From Diphasiastrum complanatum (lineage: Eukaryota; Streptophyta; Lycopodiopsida; Lycopodiales; Lycopodiaceae), in assembly GCA_029204225.1 (NCBI GenBank), contig CM055097.1:33978804-34042803 (forward strand): a stretch of 64,000 nucleotides of DNA, in the 5' to 3' direction. Position numbers and translations under genes: made by a program. A model generated the notes under the pieces. The model made no database searches and was not told where the DNA came from. It worked only from the letters and a program-made list of their open reading frames with translations. Within the stretch, counting starts at the first letter, position 1; the number at the start of each line of letters is the position of its first letter. This document shows, one piece after another, positions 62,810 to 64,000 of this stretch.

Positions 62810-63150
62810 CTACAATCGACGCTTGCCCTTGTTGATGTCTCATATATATATTTTGTATTTTGGTCTTCATTGCCTTGGTCTGTATTGTCCTTGTGTTGGC
62901 ATATTTGGATATGTTCAAAAGATGAACTGATGAAAGCTTTGCTGCAATAAATAAAGGCAAGGTAGACCAAGGCTATAAAAAAAAAACTTGTCAAAAACCG
63001 TAGAAATTGAGATGAGTGATTCATAACCTAAGTTAATAACAGGAAAAAAAACAAGTAAGAACAACCATGGAAAAACTGTAAATATATTTCTGTTAAAATT
63101 TTCTGTACATGTGTCTCATTCACATCAAGTGAGACGAATATTTAATCAGT
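62810..63150. other. AT-rich spacer between the two Ulp1-like exon copies
   Basis: No gene is recognised. Confidence 0.4.
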
Positions 63151-63154
63151 ATCA

Positions 63155-63589
63155 ACTATCTATGATCTCTAAATCAATTTCTCCAGTTGAAAGTAGCTTG
63201 GGTGGAGAACACTCGGCCACTGCAACTGGATATGAATTTTTGATCACAAGCTTTATGGTCTCCTGCCTAATGTGCATTATCTCCATTGGGGAGACCTTCG
63301 GGCATTTAAACTGAAAAAAAACATAAACACAGTTAAATGTAACTAATCAAAGATCAGTTAATAGGAATTTGTATATGAAAAAAAAAACACAATTAAAAGT
63401 AATTAATCGAAGATTACCTCTTCCAGATTTGGAAGTCCATTTTGTAATTCAAGCCAATTAGAAAAGTGTTTGGCATTGCATACGGTATACCAACCACAGC
63501 TGACAGAATCAACCTGTTGGGAGGACTGTAGAATCCAGATTTTAACATTATGAGATATCTGATCAATGCGCAGGATGTTAGAATAAAAT
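63155..63589 (-). CDS. Ulp1-like (C48) cysteine peptidase, C-terminal part with catalytic Cys
   Basis: Exon 63589-63418 reads ILRIDQISHNVKIWILQSSQ then QVDSVSCGWYTVCNAKHF. QxxxxDSVSCGWY carries the nucleophilic Cys of the Ulp1 fold (Q-x-DCG pattern). A phase-0 GT-AG intron (63417-63315, acceptor TTTTTTTCAG) leads to exon 63314-63155, starting FKCPKVSPMEIMHIRQETIK and ending at TGA. The intron position and the Phe codon after it are the same as in the copy at 22.5-22.9 kb, where the Cys is Tyr. The His/Asp part should lie further upstream; it is not readable, so this may also be truncated. It follows a transposase-like C-terminus on the same strand. Confidence 0.6.
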
Positions 63590-63723
63590 CTACAACATAA
63601 ACAAGCACGCGTCTGAATCTTGAAGAGGATGATGATGATAATTAAATAATTTTTTGTAATAGATTTTTGATATATTACAAGAATCTCTCTTTTGTAATGA
63701 ATTTGAATGCCTTTCGAAATATC

Positions 63724-63951
63724 TTAATACTTGGGCGAGTTTTTAGCTTGATATCTAAATTGTGCTCTTCTGTAAAACCACTGAAAAAGTTGAACTAAAT
63801 ATTTATTTCTTGAATTGTGTCCTCCATGATTTGTTGCTCTATGAAATGCTCTCATTGCTTACCAATGAGATTTTTCCATGCCTTGCGATGACCAGATACT
63901 TAAGCTCTCATATTCCTTTGCAAAATAAGTTGCATGATGAAGAAGGATGTG
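63724..63951 (-). pseudogene. Transposase-like C-terminal exon (copy 2)
   Basis: After the acceptor TTTGCAG (63952-63958) the minus strand reads HILLHHATYFAKEYESLSIW, SSQGMEKSHW, a TAA stop, AMRAFHRATNHGGHNSRNKY and LVQLFQWFYRRAQFRYQ, ending at TAA 63726. It aligns throughout with the last exon at 20958-21232, with the same exon start (CACAT). The stop after SHW stands where copy 1 has CAA (Gln). The rest of the gene lies beyond the window. The Ulp1-like exons follow about 135 bp downstream. Confidence 0.65.
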
Positions 63952-64000
63952 CTGCAAACAATAGTTTTGATTAGTTACATCAGTAGAAAAAAATATAAGC

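Overview
This is plant nuclear DNA that is rich in transposable elements. The evidence is Ty1/copia and Ty3/gypsy retrotransposons with tRNA-type primer-binding sites, spliceosomal introns, long microsatellites, a nine-exon plant-type acid lipase, a PLS-class pentatricopeptide (PPR) protein, and fragments of SINA-type ubiquitin ligase and serine carboxypeptidase genes. The style of the PPR protein (one long uninterrupted exon, PLS triplets) and the short introns would suit a fern or other seedless vascular plant. That is inference; the sequence alone does not fix the species.

Layout. 0.1-1.2 kb and 6.1-8.7 kb hold two decayed copies of an unrecognised repeat-borne gene (coiled coil plus Trp-rich tail) on the minus strand. 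Between them lie a truncated minus-strand copia element (1.2-4.9 kb) and a plus-strand copia gag fragment (4.9-5.5 kb). 9.4-12.8 kb is a chromovirus remnant. 13.3-16.4 kb is satellite and microsatellite DNA around a serine-carboxypeptidase fragment. 16.4-19.5 kb is the 3' part of a minus-strand copia element. 19.5-22.9 kb is a DNA-transposon-like unit: a transposase-like gene, a divergent intact minus-strand gene and a Ulp1-like peptidase. A SINA exon, duplications, a copia gag-pro remnant, microsatellites and a hairpin array follow (23.4-28.8 kb).

The two best host-type genes are the triacylglycerol/acid lipase (30.5-33.3 kb, plus; complete 395-codon model with nine exons) and the PPR protein (52.5-55.4 kb, minus; 968 codons). 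A second probable host or element gene of unknown family lies at 58.8-59.8 kb (minus).

34.9-41.1 kb is a Ty3/gypsy element with two related LTRs. It lost protease-RT-RNase H, but between integrase and 3' LTR it carries a SET-domain reading frame on the coding strand. 41.1-47.5 kb is a second gypsy element (minus) with a four-zinc-knuckle gag and a tandemly repeated leader. 47.5-49.2 kb is a third gypsy pol fragment (plus). 49.4-50.4 kb holds another hairpin array and a three-copy tandem repeat. 56.66-56.88 kb holds a perfect 59-bp inverted repeat. 60.1-62.6 kb has two copia fragments in opposite orientation, one split by a 185-bp MITE.

At the right edge (63.2-63.95 kb, minus) a second copy of the transposase-like C-terminus plus Ulp1 peptidase appears, in the same order and with the same intron positions as at 19.5-22.9 kb. 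This shows that the pair belongs to one mobile family, and it is the main candidate for a poorly described system. Most element genes carry stops and frameshifts, so the window is largely a graveyard of old insertions around two well-preserved genes.
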